Source of the DNA: Streptomyces sp. BA2
Lineage (GTDB): Bacteria > Actinomycetota > Actinomycetes > Streptomycetales > Streptomycetaceae
DNA: 64,000 nucleotides
Direction: 5' to 3'
NCBI RefSeq assembly: GCF_009769735.1
Contig: NZ_WSRO01000002.1
Span: forward strand, 3,732,001 to 3,796,000
Shown here: one piece after another, positions 45,513 through 54,517 of the stretch
Numbering within the stretch: the stretch's first letter is position 1
Layout: each line of letters starts with the position of its first letter
Made by a program: the position numbers and the translations under genes
The notes under the pieces: model-generated
What the model was told of the DNA's origin: nothing
The model's database searches: none
Seen by the model: only the letters and a program-made list of their open reading frames with translations

Positions 45513-45980
45513 TTGATGCTGTCCTCCCCCGCGTCCGCGCGAAGGCGGGCCGAGGTCCCGGTCGGAGGAGGTCCGCGCGCGATACGCGTCACAAGTGACG
45601 ACATTCGACCGGAGATGCGGGAGAAAAGACAGACCTTGACTTGAACAGGCCAAGTGCACTATGCAGGCCCGGAGATCCGCTATCCGGACGCGACCCGGCC
45701 GCGTACGCCCGCCCGTCGGCATGGTCAACAGGCGCGTCCCACCGTCCACTTGATGGACGCCATGAACCCGTGCGCCCCCTGTGCTGCCGCACCGTGGGTT
45801 AGGTCACGCTTACCGCCCGTTCCCGTCGGGCATGCAGCGGAATAGAGTCAATCGACGGTGCGCTACAGCGCGAGGCGGCAGATCTCAAGTCGCCGCAGCC
45901 GAGCACCCTTTGATTCGCATTACAGCTTCACATTGGGCTCGACCACCCCCGCATCCGCTGTCCCGAGGACGGATTACGCC
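45513..45980. other. 468-bp intergenic region between divergent genes
   Basis: No convincing gene. It contains the 14-bp dyad CGTCAC-AA-GTGACG at 45587-45600, and on the plus strand TTGACT spaced 18 bp from TATGCA at about 45637-45666, a possible promoter. The GTG-started frame from 45858 could extend the downstream membrane-protein gene by 41 codons. Confidence 0.45.
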
Positions 45981-46292
45981 ATGCCTCGTCCCATGCCGCT
46001 GCCTCGTCCGACCCCCGCGCAGATCACCTACGGCACGCTGACCGTCGTCTTCTCGACGCTCGCCATGCTGCTGCTCTCCCAGACGAGTTCGGGCATCGGG
46101 GTCGCGGTGATAGCCGCGGCCGCGCTCGTCCTCGGATTACTGGTGGCGATGACGGTGCCCCAACCGAAACCCGCGGCCTCACCGGCCGCACGCCTCGCTC
46201 CCGCCGCCAGGGCCGCCGACGAACGCGTCCCGGTCCAGCGTGCCCCCGCTCCCGTACTGGCCGAGTCCGTACGCGAGCCGGCGGGCCCGTGA
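45981..46292 (+). CDS. small membrane protein, unknown function
   Basis: 103 aa from the ATG at 45981; a GTG at 45858 in frame is possible but encodes an Arg/Ser-rich run. Two helices are visible (TYGTLTVVFSTLAMLLL and VAVIAAAALVLGLLVAMTV). A Pro/Ala/Arg-rich tail follows. No known domain. Confidence 0.6.
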   Translation: MPRPMPLPRPTPAQITYGTLTVVFSTLAMLLLSQTSSGIGVAVIAAAALVLGLLVAMTVPQPKPAASPAARLAPAARAADERVPVQRAPAPVLAESVREPAGP

Positions 46293-46367
46293 GGTTCACG
46301 AGCCCACCAGAACTGCCGCTTCTGCTGCTTGTACCGCTTCTGCCGCCGCCGCAGCGGTCTCCCGTGG

Positions 46368-47018
46368 TCAGCCGGTGCTGACTACCACCGTCTTGGCCGC
46401 CTTGTCATGCAGGCCCTGCTTGTAGGGCTTGTCGAAGAAGCTCCAGCCACCGCAGATCGCTGTCCAGATACAGGCACAGCAGAACGCGAACGGCAGCCAG
46501 AGGACAGCCGCGCGGACGAGCGCGGTCTGCAGGGTGGGGGTCGCCCCGTCGTTGAGGTTCGCGACCCGCAGCCCCAGCCACTTCTTGCCCAGGGTCTGGC
46601 CCGTCCTGGAGATCATGAAGCTGTCGTACGCGATGTAGAGCACGGCGGCGAGCAACGACTGCCCGAAGCTCTTGCCGTACTCGACCTTGTCCGGGTCGAC
46701 GTCGAACTCGCTCGTGCCGAAGCCCCAGGAGAGCAGCCAGACGACGATGCCGACGAGGATCATGTCGAGGATGCGGGCGAGTACGCGCTTGCCGCTGTCC
46801 GCCAGGGGTGGCATGCCGGCGAGGGGGTCGTTCCCGCCGCCGTACGGGCCTCCGGCTCCGCCTCCGCCGTAGGGGTCCCCGCCTCCGCCGTACGGCGGGG
46901 GTGGCGGGGGTGCGCCGTACGGGGAGCCGCCGCTGTCCTGCGGGGGCGGCGGGGGCTGCTTCCGGAAGGGGTCGTTGTCGTCGGGGGGCGGCGGGTACTG
47001 CGGCGGTTCGGTACTCAT
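46368..47018 (-). CDS. RDD family membrane protein
   Basis: 216 aa from the ATG at 47018. The N-terminal ~70 residues are a Pro/Gly/Tyr-rich cytoplasmic region (YPPPPDDNDPF and GGGGDPYGGGG). The RDD domain follows, with ARILDMILVGIVVWLLSWGF, SQSLLAAVLYIAYDSFMI and GQTLGKKWLGLRV. RDD proteins have three membrane helices with conserved Arg/Asp and an unsettled transport-related role. A second RDD gene lies upstream on the same strand. Confidence 0.88.
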   Translation of the reverse strand: MSTEPPQYPPPPDDNDPFRKQPPPPPQDSGGSPYGAPPPPPPYGGGGDPYGGGGAGGPYGGGNDPLAGMPPLADSGKRVLARILDMILVGIVVWLLSWGFGTSEFDVDPDKVEYGKSFGQSLLAAVLYIAYDSFMISRTGQTLGKKWLGLRVANLNDGATPTLQTALVRAAVLWLPFAFCCACIWTAICGGWSFFDKPYKQGLHDKAAKTVVVSTG

Positions 47019-47091
47019 GGGCCGAGTGGACCGCGGGGGGATGAGGTTCGCATCCGGCGAGCGGCTGTCTGGGTTAAGGGGGCTACAAGAT

Positions 47092-47196
47092 GTCCTCAAG
47101 CGCCGGACGGGCTGAGATTTCCCCGCGCCGGGGAAATCTCAGCCCGTCCGGCGTTTGAGGACGAACTCGGCGGAGCCGGTGATCAACGGCGCCCAA
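47092..47196. repeat. 33-bp stem hairpin made from two opposed copies of the dispersed repeat (copy B)
   Basis: The arms 47092-47124 and 47130-47162 pair with one G-U. The right arm runs on into the full element (47141-47196). It lies between two RDD genes and could act as a terminator for the upstream one. Confidence 0.9.
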
Positions 47197-47212
47197 GGCC
47201 CAGGGGCCAGAA

Positions 47213-48715
47213 CTAGCCCGCCACAAACGTTCCCGCAGCCTTGTCGTGCCAGCACTGGCGCCACGGGCGGTCGAACACGCACCACAGGGCCCCGACGACT
47301 CCCACCACCACAACCCCCGGCACCGCATAGACGAGCCACCGCTTCAACGCCGCCCCGAACGACGGCGTCTCGTGCTCCTCCATGTCCCGCACCTGAAGCC
47401 CGAGCACCCTCTTCCCCAGCGTCCGCCCCCACTTGGCCGTGGGCAGCACCTCGTAGAGGACGCCGAAGAGGAGGAGGACGCCCAGGACCATCCCCAGGTA
47501 TCCCGCCGTGGTGCCGTCGAGCAGCCACACGGTGACCTTCTCGCCGGACATCTTCGCCGCATCGATCTTGCTGTCGACGTGATCGGCGGCCTTCGTGCCG
47601 AGCGGCAGCGCCGCGGCGCCGGTCACGGCGGCGAGGACGACCGTGTCGATGAGCCGCGCCGCGAACCGCTTGCCGAGCCCCGCGGGCCGCCCCGCCGCCT
47701 GGTTCTGCGCCATCGCGAGGAACGGGTCGTTGGCCACCGGCTTCCACGGCACGACCGGCGGCTGCTGCTGTCCGTCCCCCTCGGCGAGCTGGTGCACCTG
47801 CTGCGCCCACGAGGGCGACCCGCCCCCGGGCCCCGAGGTCACGGGCGAGGCCGCGCCACCCGGCGCACCGCCCTGCTGCGGGACGGTGGGCTGAACGGGG
47901 GCAGGCGCGGGCGCAGGTGCCGGCGCGGGGGCAGGGGCGGGAGCGGCGGCCTGCGGGGGTACGGCGGCCTGCGGAGGCGCCGGAGTCTGCGCCGCCGCGC
48001 CGGACGACTTCGGACGCAGCGCCCGGATCGCCATGGTGCCTTCGGTGGCGGGCTGAGCCGCGGCCGGCCGCACCGGCCCCGCGGGCCTGCGGAACGTCAC
48101 GGTGCCCTCCGTCGAGGGCTGCTCCTGCTTCGGCGGCGTACCCGACCCACCCGGCTTGATCGCACGGATCTGCACCGTGCCAGGCCCGTTCTCCCCCGGA
48201 GGAGGAGGCGAAGGAGAGGAGGAGGCGGGAGAGGAGGCGGGAGAGGAGGCGGCGGGAGAGGTCTCCGCCGGGGTCGACTCGCTCGGCACCCGCGGGTCCG
48301 CGGCCCCCGAAGCTCCCGAAGCACTCCCCTGCTCGGGTCCGCCCCAGGAGATCCGCCGCTCCGGCTCGCCACCGAGCCCCGTCTGCCGAGCGGCGTTCGC
48401 CTGCCACGCGGAGGCGGGCTCAGGCCTCGACCCGTGCTGCGAGGCGTCGGCAGCGACCGCACCGCCCGCCGCCTCGGCCGCCGGCAGGGGCTCCTCGTCG
48501 AAGAAGTGCGGTCCGGTCTCCTCCGCGGGCGCGGGCGCCGCCGCTCCCGCCCCCGGAGGCGCGGGGAGCGATTCACCGTCGGTCGGGGCGGGACGGCTGG
48601 TCCCGGGCACCCAGGCCGCGCCGTTCCAGTACCGGACATATCCGGGAATGGACGGATCGGGGTAGTAGCCTTCGCGGGGCTTGTCGTCGCCTGGGGCCGG
48701 AGTTGGGGCGCTCAT
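47213..48715 (-). CDS. RDD family protein with DUF2510 head and long linker
   Basis: 500 aa from the ATG at 48715. Residues about 12-40 form a DUF2510 motif (GYYPDPSIPGYVRYWNGAAW). A ~290-residue low-complexity Ala/Pro/Ser/Gln linker contains three related short segments: GTVQIRAIKP, GTVTFRRP and GTMAIRALRP. The C-terminal RDD domain shows RFAARLIDTVVLAAVTGAAA and GRTLGKRVLGLQVRD. Such actinobacterial proteins are often FHA or kinase-linked. The function is unknown. Confidence 0.85.
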   Translation of the reverse strand: MSAPTPAPGDDKPREGYYPDPSIPGYVRYWNGAAWVPGTSRPAPTDGESLPAPPGAGAAAPAPAEETGPHFFDEEPLPAAEAAGGAVAADASQHGSRPEPASAWQANAARQTGLGGEPERRISWGGPEQGSASGASGAADPRVPSESTPAETSPAASSPASSPASSSPSPPPPGENGPGTVQIRAIKPGGSGTPPKQEQPSTEGTVTFRRPAGPVRPAAAQPATEGTMAIRALRPKSSGAAAQTPAPPQAAVPPQAAAPAPAPAPAPAPAPAPVQPTVPQQGGAPGGAASPVTSGPGGGSPSWAQQVHQLAEGDGQQQPPVVPWKPVANDPFLAMAQNQAAGRPAGLGKRFAARLIDTVVLAAVTGAAALPLGTKAADHVDSKIDAAKMSGEKVTVWLLDGTTAGYLGMVLGVLLLFGVLYEVLPTAKWGRTLGKRVLGLQVRDMEEHETPSFGAALKRWLVYAVPGVVVVGVVGALWCVFDRPWRQCWHDKAAGTFVAG

Positions 48716-48947
48716 GTCCGTCGTCCCGTATCTGCTCGGGGGTCTTTTTGAGGCTCCACATCTATCAGACCCTCGCGTCCGCCTGTGCGGCTCCTGCCCT
48801 ACAGACCACTTTCCGGGCACAGTTCAACCACGTATCGACTTCGTACGGAAAAAGTTTCCTGAACCCGCGTAATGCTCCGCGCCCGCCGCGCTCTCTCCTT
48901 GCACGGGCCCGCTCCAGGGCCCCGTACGAGGAAGGAACAGCACCGAC

Positions 48948-49427
48948 ATGCACACCGTGGTGGAACGCGAGCTTGAGCTCAAACTCGTCCTCTCTCCGGA
49001 ACGCGCCATCCCCGTCCCGGCCCGCCTCACCTACCGCACCGACGATCCCTACGCCGTCCACATCGCCTTCCACATCGGCTCCGAGCACCCCGTGAACTGG
49101 ACGTTCGCCCGCGAGCTTCTGGTCGAGGGGGTGTTCAGGCCCTGCGGGCACGGCGACGTCCGGGTCTGGCCGACCAAGGTCGACGGGCGCAGCGTCGTTC
49201 TGATGGCGCTGAGTTCACCCGACGGTGACGCCCTCCTGGAGGCGCCGGCGCCCGCCGTGTCCGCCTGGCTCGAACGCACGCTGCGGGTGGTCCCTCCGGG
49301 CTCTGAGGCTGAGCGGCTCGGCATCGACGACGGCCTCGCCGAGCTGCTCACGCCGACCACGGGCCGCGCCGACGAGCTGTGGCTGCGCGACCCCTGGCCC
49401 TCGGACGAGTCCAAGGACGGTGAGTGA
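48948..49427 (+). CDS. ssgG: SsgA-like sporulation/cell-division protein
   Basis: 159 aa, unique to morphologically complex actinomycetes. The family start is VVERELELKLVLSPERAIPVPARLTYRTDDPYAVHIAFHIG; later WTFARELLVEGVFRPCGHGDVRVWP is equally typical. SALPs control septum placement and spore-wall processes. The SsgG assignment rests on neighbours (glycolate-oxidase-like gene, hppD), as I recall them in S. coelicolor, not on a subfamily test. GGAAGG upstream supports the start. Confidence 0.88.
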   Translation: MHTVVERELELKLVLSPERAIPVPARLTYRTDDPYAVHIAFHIGSEHPVNWTFARELLVEGVFRPCGHGDVRVWPTKVDGRSVVLMALSSPDGDALLEAPAPAVSAWLERTLRVVPPGSEAERLGIDDGLAELLTPTTGRADELWLRDPWPSDESKDGE

Positions 49428-49473
49428 GCTCCGCCGCCACGGGGGCGAAAGCGGAGCCGCACGGCACCAGGAA

Positions 49474-50853
49474 TCAGAACAGCTTGCCGGGGTTGAGGAG
49501 GGAGAGCGGGTCGAACGCCGCCTTGATGGCGCGCTGCATCTCCACGCCCACCGGGCCGAGTTCGCGCGCCAGCCACTCCTTCTTGAGGACACCCACGCCG
49601 TGCTCGCCGGTGATGGTGCCGCCGAGTTCGAGGCCCAGGGCCATGATCTCGTCGAAGGACTCGCGGGCGCGGCGGCCCTCGTCGGCGTCCGCCGCGTCGA
49701 AGCAGACGGTGGGGTGGGTGTTGCCGTCGCCCGCGTGCGCGCAGACCCCGATCGTGAGGCTGTACTTATCGGCGATGCGGTCGACGCCTTCGAGCATGTC
49801 GGCGAGCTTCGAGCGCGGCACGCACACGTCGTCGATCATCGTCGTACCCTTGACGGCTTCGAGCGCGGTGAGTGACAACCGCCGTGCCTGGAGCAGCAGT
49901 TCGGACTCCGCCGCGTCCTCGGCCGGGACCACCTGGGTGGCGCCCGCGGCCTCGCAGAGCGCGCCGACAGCCGCGAGGTCCGCGGCGGGGTCCGAGGTGT
50001 CGAAGGCCGCGAGGAGCAGCGCTTCGGTGGTCTCCGGGAGGCCCATGTGGGCAAGGGCGTTCACGGCCCTGATGGTCGTACGGTCCATCAGTTCAAGGAG
50101 TGAGGGGACGTGCCCGCCCTCCATGATCTTGCATACGGCGTCGCAGGCGGCCTGCGCGGAACTGAACTCCGCGGCCAGGGCCAGCTGTTGGGGCGGCTGC
50201 GGCTTCAGGGCGAGGGTCGCGCGGACGACGATGCCGAGGCTGCCCTCGGAGCCGACGAAGAGGCGTGTGAGGTCGTAGCCCGCGACGCCTTTGGCCGTGC
50301 GCCGTCCGGTGCTCATGAGCCTTCCGTCGGCGAGTACGACGTCGAGGCCGAGCACGTACTCCGCCGTCACCCCGTACTTCACGCAGCACAGGCCGCCCGA
50401 GGCCGTGCCGATGTTCCCGCCGATGGTGCAGGTCTCCCAACTGGACGGGTCCGGTGGGTAGTAGAGACCGTGTTCGTTCACTGCGCGGGAGAGCGCGGCG
50501 TTGACGACACCCGGCTCGACGACCGCGATCCGGTCGACGGGGCTGATCTCCAGGATGCGGTCCATCTTGACCAGGGACAGCACGATGCAGCCCTCGCTGG
50601 CGTTCGCGCCGCCCGAGAGGCCCGTGCGGGCGCCCTGCGGGACCACCGGGATCCGTAGCTCGGTCGCCGTGCGCATGACGTGCTGGACCTGCTCGACGGT
50701 GCGCGGCAGGACCACGACGGCCGGGGTGCCGGCTTCGCAGAAGCTGGCCATGTCGTTCGCGTACGAGGACGTGATGTCGGGGTCCGTGAGGACGGCGTCG
50801 GCCGGGAGGGCCTCGCGACCGACACAGAGGCGTTCGATGAGTGTGCGGCTCAT
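49474..50853 (-). CDS. FAD-linked oxidase, GlcD/D-lactate dehydrogenase-like
   Basis: 459 aa from the ATG at 50853. The FAD-binding PCMH domain has VVPQGARTGLSGGANASEGCIVLSL, PDPSSWETCTIGGNIGTASGG and VGSEGSLGIV. The C-terminal cap ends in GDGNTHP, GTITGEHGVGVLKKEWL and DPLSLLNPGKLF. Relatives oxidise glycolate, D-lactate or other 2-hydroxy acids and pass electrons to an unknown acceptor. It stands alone, without glcE/glcF partners. Confidence 0.9.
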   Translation of the reverse strand: MSRTLIERLCVGREALPADAVLTDPDITSSYANDMASFCEAGTPAVVVLPRTVEQVQHVMRTATELRIPVVPQGARTGLSGGANASEGCIVLSLVKMDRILEISPVDRIAVVEPGVVNAALSRAVNEHGLYYPPDPSSWETCTIGGNIGTASGGLCCVKYGVTAEYVLGLDVVLADGRLMSTGRRTAKGVAGYDLTRLFVGSEGSLGIVVRATLALKPQPPQQLALAAEFSSAQAACDAVCKIMEGGHVPSLLELMDRTTIRAVNALAHMGLPETTEALLLAAFDTSDPAADLAAVGALCEAAGATQVVPAEDAAESELLLQARRLSLTALEAVKGTTMIDDVCVPRSKLADMLEGVDRIADKYSLTIGVCAHAGDGNTHPTVCFDAADADEGRRARESFDEIMALGLELGGTITGEHGVGVLKKEWLARELGPVGVEMQRAIKAAFDPLSLLNPGKLF

Positions 50854-50942
50854 GATCACAGCCTCGCACCCGGGGCCATCGGTGTGAACCCGTGTGCGAC
50901 GCCCGTCCGCGTGCCGGGATGTGCTCTTCGTATTGACGCACA

Positions 50943-52544
50943 GTGAGCGCCATGGAGATCGAGACCGGGTCCGAGTCCGTGACCCAGAAGGACGCGAAGC
51001 ACTCGGAGGACGCGACGGGCCCGAAGGACGCGAAGGGCCGGCATCTGCCGTCCGCGCCCGCCATCTGGAGCGAGTCGCCGCGGAGCTTGCGCCGCTCCCC
51101 CTCCGTGCGGCGGTCCCTTGCCGTCTCCGTCGCCGGGTGTGTGGTCCTCGGCGGCGTGGTGGCGCTGCTGCGGCTCGACACGGGCGGCAAGGGCGCACCG
51201 CCCGCCCTCGGGCCGGCCGGGCGGGCGATGGCGGCGGCGGGTGCCGGGGCTCCGGCGGCCCTGCCCGACCTCACCGTGCTGATCGGGGAGCGGGAGGCGC
51301 ATCTGCGGAAGCATCCCGGGGACGACGAGTCGTGGGCGGTGCTCGGGGCCGCCTACGTCGAGCGGGGCCTTCGGACCGCGGACTCCGCGTACTACCCCAA
51401 GGCGGAGGAGGCTCTGCGTACGTCGCTCAAGACCCGCCCGGAGGGGAACGCGCAGGCCCTGACGGGCATGGCGGCGCTCGCGAACGCGCGGCACGACTTC
51501 CGCGGGGCGAAGAAGTGGGCCGAGAGCGCGGTGAAGCTGGCGCCGAAGCGGTGGTCGGCGTATCCCGCACTGATCGACGCGTACAGCGGTCTGGGTGACG
51601 CGAAGGGCGTGGGGAAGGCCCTGGAGACGCTCCGGGAGCTGAACTCGGCCGCCTCCGCGGTGATGGCGCGCTCCGGACAGGTCTACCGGGACCGCGGCTG
51701 GCGCGAGGACGCGGCCTCGAAGCTGATGGACGCAGCGGCGCTGGCGGAGGGGCCCGCGGAGAAGGCGGTGTGCCTGTACCGGGTGGGCGAGCTGGCGTGG
51801 GAGCGGGGCGAGCCGGCGGAGGCCCTCCGCTACTACGAGGCGGCGCTGGTCTCCGACCCCGACCACCACCCTTCCCTGGCCGGAAAGGGCCGCGCGCTCG
51901 CGGCACTCGGCCGTACATCGGAGGCACTGCGTTCCTACCAGAGCGCGCTGGTCAGACAACCCGCACCGGAGTACGCCCTGGCGCTCGGCGAGTTGTACGA
52001 GTCGCTGAAGCTGGCCCCGGCTGCTCGGGCGCAGTACGACGTGCTGCGGGCCCGGGTGAAGCAGGAGGGGGTCAACGGCGTCAACGAGGAACGGATCCTG
52101 GGCCTGTACGAGGCGGACCACGGGGACGCGGAGGCGGCGGTTGACCGGCTCCGTGCGGAGTTCAAGCGCCACGGGAGTCCGGAGGTGGCGGATGCGCTGG
52201 GCTGGGCGTTGCATCGGGCCGGTGAGAATGAGGAGGCCTTGAAGTACGCGACGCGGGCGACGGACAAGGGGCCGCGGGTCGCTGTGTTCGCGTACCACCG
52301 GGGGGAGATCGAGCGGTCTCTGGAGCGGTACGGGGCGGCTCGCCGGCACATCGGCGAGGCGCTCCTGCTCAACCCCTACTTTTCGCCGCTGCTGGGTCCG
52401 GCGGCGCGGGAGGCGATGAAGTCCCTGGGGGAGCCTCCGGAGGGCGGCCCGGAGCAGATGTACGCCCCGCCGGGCGAGCGACCGGCCCCTCTCCCCTCCC
52501 CCAGCCCCAAACCCTCCCCCACCAAACCCCCCGCCCAGAGCTGA
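50943..52544 (+). CDS. membrane-anchored TPR protein
   Basis: 533 aa from a GTG at 50943; an ATG is three codons later. It has a polar N-terminus, one transmembrane helix (about 57-75, SLAVSVAGCVVLGGVVALL) and then roughly eight TPR motifs, for example DDESWAVLGAAYVERG, EALRYYEAALVSDPDHHPSL, ALRSYQSALVRQPAPEYAL and EALKYATRATDKGPRV. The end is Pro/Ser-rich. It is a probable extracytoplasmic scaffold. It is convergent with the nitrile hydratase-like operon across a satellite array. Confidence 0.82.
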   Translation: MSAMEIETGSESVTQKDAKHSEDATGPKDAKGRHLPSAPAIWSESPRSLRRSPSVRRSLAVSVAGCVVLGGVVALLRLDTGGKGAPPALGPAGRAMAAAGAGAPAALPDLTVLIGEREAHLRKHPGDDESWAVLGAAYVERGLRTADSAYYPKAEEALRTSLKTRPEGNAQALTGMAALANARHDFRGAKKWAESAVKLAPKRWSAYPALIDAYSGLGDAKGVGKALETLRELNSAASAVMARSGQVYRDRGWREDAASKLMDAAALAEGPAEKAVCLYRVGELAWERGEPAEALRYYEAALVSDPDHHPSLAGKGRALAALGRTSEALRSYQSALVRQPAPEYALALGELYESLKLAPAARAQYDVLRARVKQEGVNGVNEERILGLYEADHGDAEAAVDRLRAEFKRHGSPEVADALGWALHRAGENEEALKYATRATDKGPRVAVFAYHRGEIERSLERYGAARRHIGEALLLNPYFSPLLGPAAREAMKSLGEPPEGGPEQMYAPPGERPAPLPSPSPKPSPTKPPAQS

Positions 52545-53258
52545 GACCGCCTGCGCCTTCACCTGCGGGCCGCCGCTTCCCTGTCCCGCCGCTCCGCGCC
52601 GGATCTCTCCCACCCACCCACCCGATTGCCCCGCAGCACCGGGGGGCACGGGCCGACCCGCCGGGACGCGACCAGCCGCGGGTGGGTGGGGAACCACGGA
52701 CCAACCAGGCCCGGCGCTCCGCGCCGGATTCCCCCGCCCACCCACCCGATCACCCTGCAGCACGGGGGGGGCACGGGCCGACCCGCCCGGACGCGACCAG
52801 CCGCGGGTGGGTGGGGAACCACGGACCAACCAGGCCCGGCGCTCCGCGCCGGATTCCCCCGCCCACCCACCCGATCACCCTGCAGCACGGGGGGGCACGG
52901 GCCGACCCGCCCGGACGCGACCAGCCGCGGGTGGGTAGGAAACCACGGACCAACCAGGCCCGCCGCTCCGCGCCGGATTCCCCCGCCCACCCACCCAATC
53001 GCCCCGCAGGGCAAACGGGCGGGTGGGCGGGAAGGACCTGGCACGCAGCGCCGAAACAGGACAGCCACCCACCCCCACCACAAGCGACCCACGACAGAAC
53101 CCGCCCGTTCACAACCACACCACCGGGCAAACGGGCGGGTGGGTGGGGAGCATCCGGCGCGCAGCGCCGGGACAGGGACAGCCACCCACCTGCCGCAGGC
53201 GGACGACAAGAGAACCCACCCCGGGCAGGAGCAGCCCCCCCCCACCGCCCCAGGCGAG
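52545..53258. repeat. non-coding satellite array between convergent genes
   Basis: Four units of 124-125 bp begin at GCTCCGCGCCGGAT at 52591, 52716, 52841 and 52965; the last is truncated. The length change comes from one base in a G run. Each holds CCCGCCCACCCACCC, GACGCGACCAGCCGCGGGTG and a GGACCAACCAGGCCCG block. A second family of two units of about 116 bp starts GGGCAAACGGGCGGGTGGG at 53009 and 53125. The 125-bp period shifts frame, so open frames here on both strands are not genes. Confidence 0.93.
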
Positions 53259-53846
53259 TTACAGCTCAGCCGTGCCGATCAGCGCGTTGCGGGTGATCAG
53301 GTCGGCCAAGGCCGCCTCCGGGAGGGCAGTCGTGGAGGGAGGGCGGCGGGGCAGGACCATGTAGCGGGTCTCCGCGCTGGAGTCCCAGACCGTGATCTCC
53401 GTGTCAGTCGGCACCGCGAAGCCGAACTCCGCAAGCACCGCCCTCGGTTCCCGCACCACGCGCGAGCGATACGCCTCGCTCTTGTACCAGCTGGGCGACG
53501 GCCCGAGCAGCCGTACCGGGTAGCAGGAGCACAGCGTGCAGACGATGACGTTGTGCACGCGGGCGGTGTTCTCCACCACCCGGAGGCGCTGAGGCTGGAC
53601 GCCGCCCGCCGCGTAACCCAGCTCCGCCACCGCCGACGTACCGTCCGCAAGGAGCCGCTCCTTGAACGCCGGGTCCGTCCACGCCCGCGCCACCACCCGC
53701 GCCCCGTTCAGCGGGGACGACCCCGCGAGGAACGCGTCCAGGGCCTCGTCCAGAGCCGCCCCGGCCACAATCCCCCGCCCCTCCAACAGCGCTTCCAGCT
53801 CACGCACTTGACGGGAGATCAGCGCATCCGAGTGCGTACCGGACAT
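53259..53846 (-). CDS. cobalt-type nitrile hydratase alpha / thiocyanate hydrolase gamma-like subunit
   Basis: 195 aa from the ATG at 53846. The metal site CTLCSC (Cys103, Cys106, Cys108) with Thr points to cobalt. It is followed by YP, then PSWYKSEAYRSRVVREPRAV and DTEITVWDSSAETRYMVLPRRP. The usual CYPWP is CYPVR here. The start overlaps the preceding stop by one base (TGATG). Active enzymes hydrate nitriles to amides, or thiocyanate; the third-gene context suggests the split type. Confidence 0.88.
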   Translation of the reverse strand: MSGTHSDALISRQVRELEALLEGRGIVAGAALDEALDAFLAGSSPLNGARVVARAWTDPAFKERLLADGTSAVAELGYAAGGVQPQRLRVVENTARVHNVIVCTLCSCYPVRLLGPSPSWYKSEAYRSRVVREPRAVLAEFGFAVPTDTEITVWDSSAETRYMVLPRRPPSTTALPEAALADLITRNALIGTAEL

Positions 53847-54136
53847 CAGTTGCCCTCCGGTTCCGGTTCCAGTTCCAAGTAGCTTTCCCACAGGTCCAGC
53901 ACCACCCCGTGCTCCCCCTCGCCCCACAGCTCCCGCGCAGCGAACCGCACCGCGTACACCTGCTCCACCGGCGCGTCCCCCCGCCCCTGCGAGCTGACGT
54001 CCGCCAGCGGGTGCCTGCCCTCGGGCTCGATCACCACGCCCCGCTTACCTCGGGCGTACCGCGGCAGGCGGGTGTGGTGGGCCGGGTCGTGGTGGGCGGT
54101 GCGGACACGGGCGCCCGGCGCGAACCGGTCAGCCAT
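53846..54136 (-). CDS. nitrile hydratase beta C-terminal half / thiocyanate hydrolase-like small subunit
   Basis: 96 aa from the ATG at 54136. It matches the C-terminal SH3-like half of nitrile hydratase beta subunit: FAPGARVRTAHHDPAHHTRLPRYARGKRGVVI, then EQVYAVRFAARELWGEGEHG and DLWESYLELE. It is not fused to the N-terminal half, which is a separate overlapping gene upstream. It should form the complex with its two neighbours. Confidence 0.87.
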   Translation of the reverse strand: MADRFAPGARVRTAHHDPAHHTRLPRYARGKRGVVIEPEGRHPLADVSSQGRGDAPVEQVYAVRFAARELWGEGEHGVVLDLWESYLELEPEPEGN

Positions 54137-54458
54137 CCGACTCACCGTCCAGCGCGCCCTCCAGCGCAGCGCCCAGCGCAGCGCCCAGCTCAGCCGCCGT
54201 CACCACGCCCTTGCGCACCAACAGCACCCGGATCGCATGGAACCACCGCTCGTAGTACGACGCCGCCAGGTACTCACCCGGCGGCATCGTCTCCACGGCG
54301 TCCCTGAACTCGTCCAGGTTGTAGACGCCTTCACGCACCAGCGCACTGTTGAGCGCGAACACCCGCGCCTCCCAGTCCGCGTGGAAGGGCTCCGTGTCAT
54401 CGGTGGTGTCGATGGGCCCGAAGCCCGTCATCCCGCCGACGTCGTTGATCCTGGCCAT
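54129..54458 (-). CDS. nitrile hydratase beta N-terminal half / thiocyanate hydrolase-like subunit
   Basis: 109 aa. It matches the N-terminal helical half of nitrile hydratase beta: INDVGGMTGFGPIDTTDDTEPFHADWEARVFAL and MPPGEYLAASYYERWFHAIRVLL. It overlaps the next ORF by 8 bp, so the three genes are translationally coupled. It is the first gene of the operon. An activator-like protein is an alternative name in some databases. No cobalt-loading gene adjoins. Confidence 0.85.
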   Translation of the reverse strand: MARINDVGGMTGFGPIDTTDDTEPFHADWEARVFALNSALVREGVYNLDEFRDAVETMPPGEYLAASYYERWFHAIRVLLVRKGVVTAAELGAALGAALEGALDGESDG

Positions 54459-54496
54459 GCCCGCACTCTAGCCAGCAACCCCTCGGGGCACCCCTG

Positions 54497-54517
54497 GAGC
54501 TAGCTAACTAGCTAGCT

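Noticed and set aside
43293..45644. 783-aa plus-strand open frame
   Set aside because: Antisense to the immune inhibitor A-type protease; Val/Arg/Gly-rich with no domain, a usual high-GC artefact.
52591..53180. CRISPR-like repeats
   Set aside because: Units are contiguous, with no unique spacers between short repeats and no cas gene nearby.
52559..53245. 228-aa minus-strand and 418-aa plus-strand frames across the satellite array
   Set aside because: The peptides are the repeats read in changing frames; the 125-bp unit is not a multiple of three.
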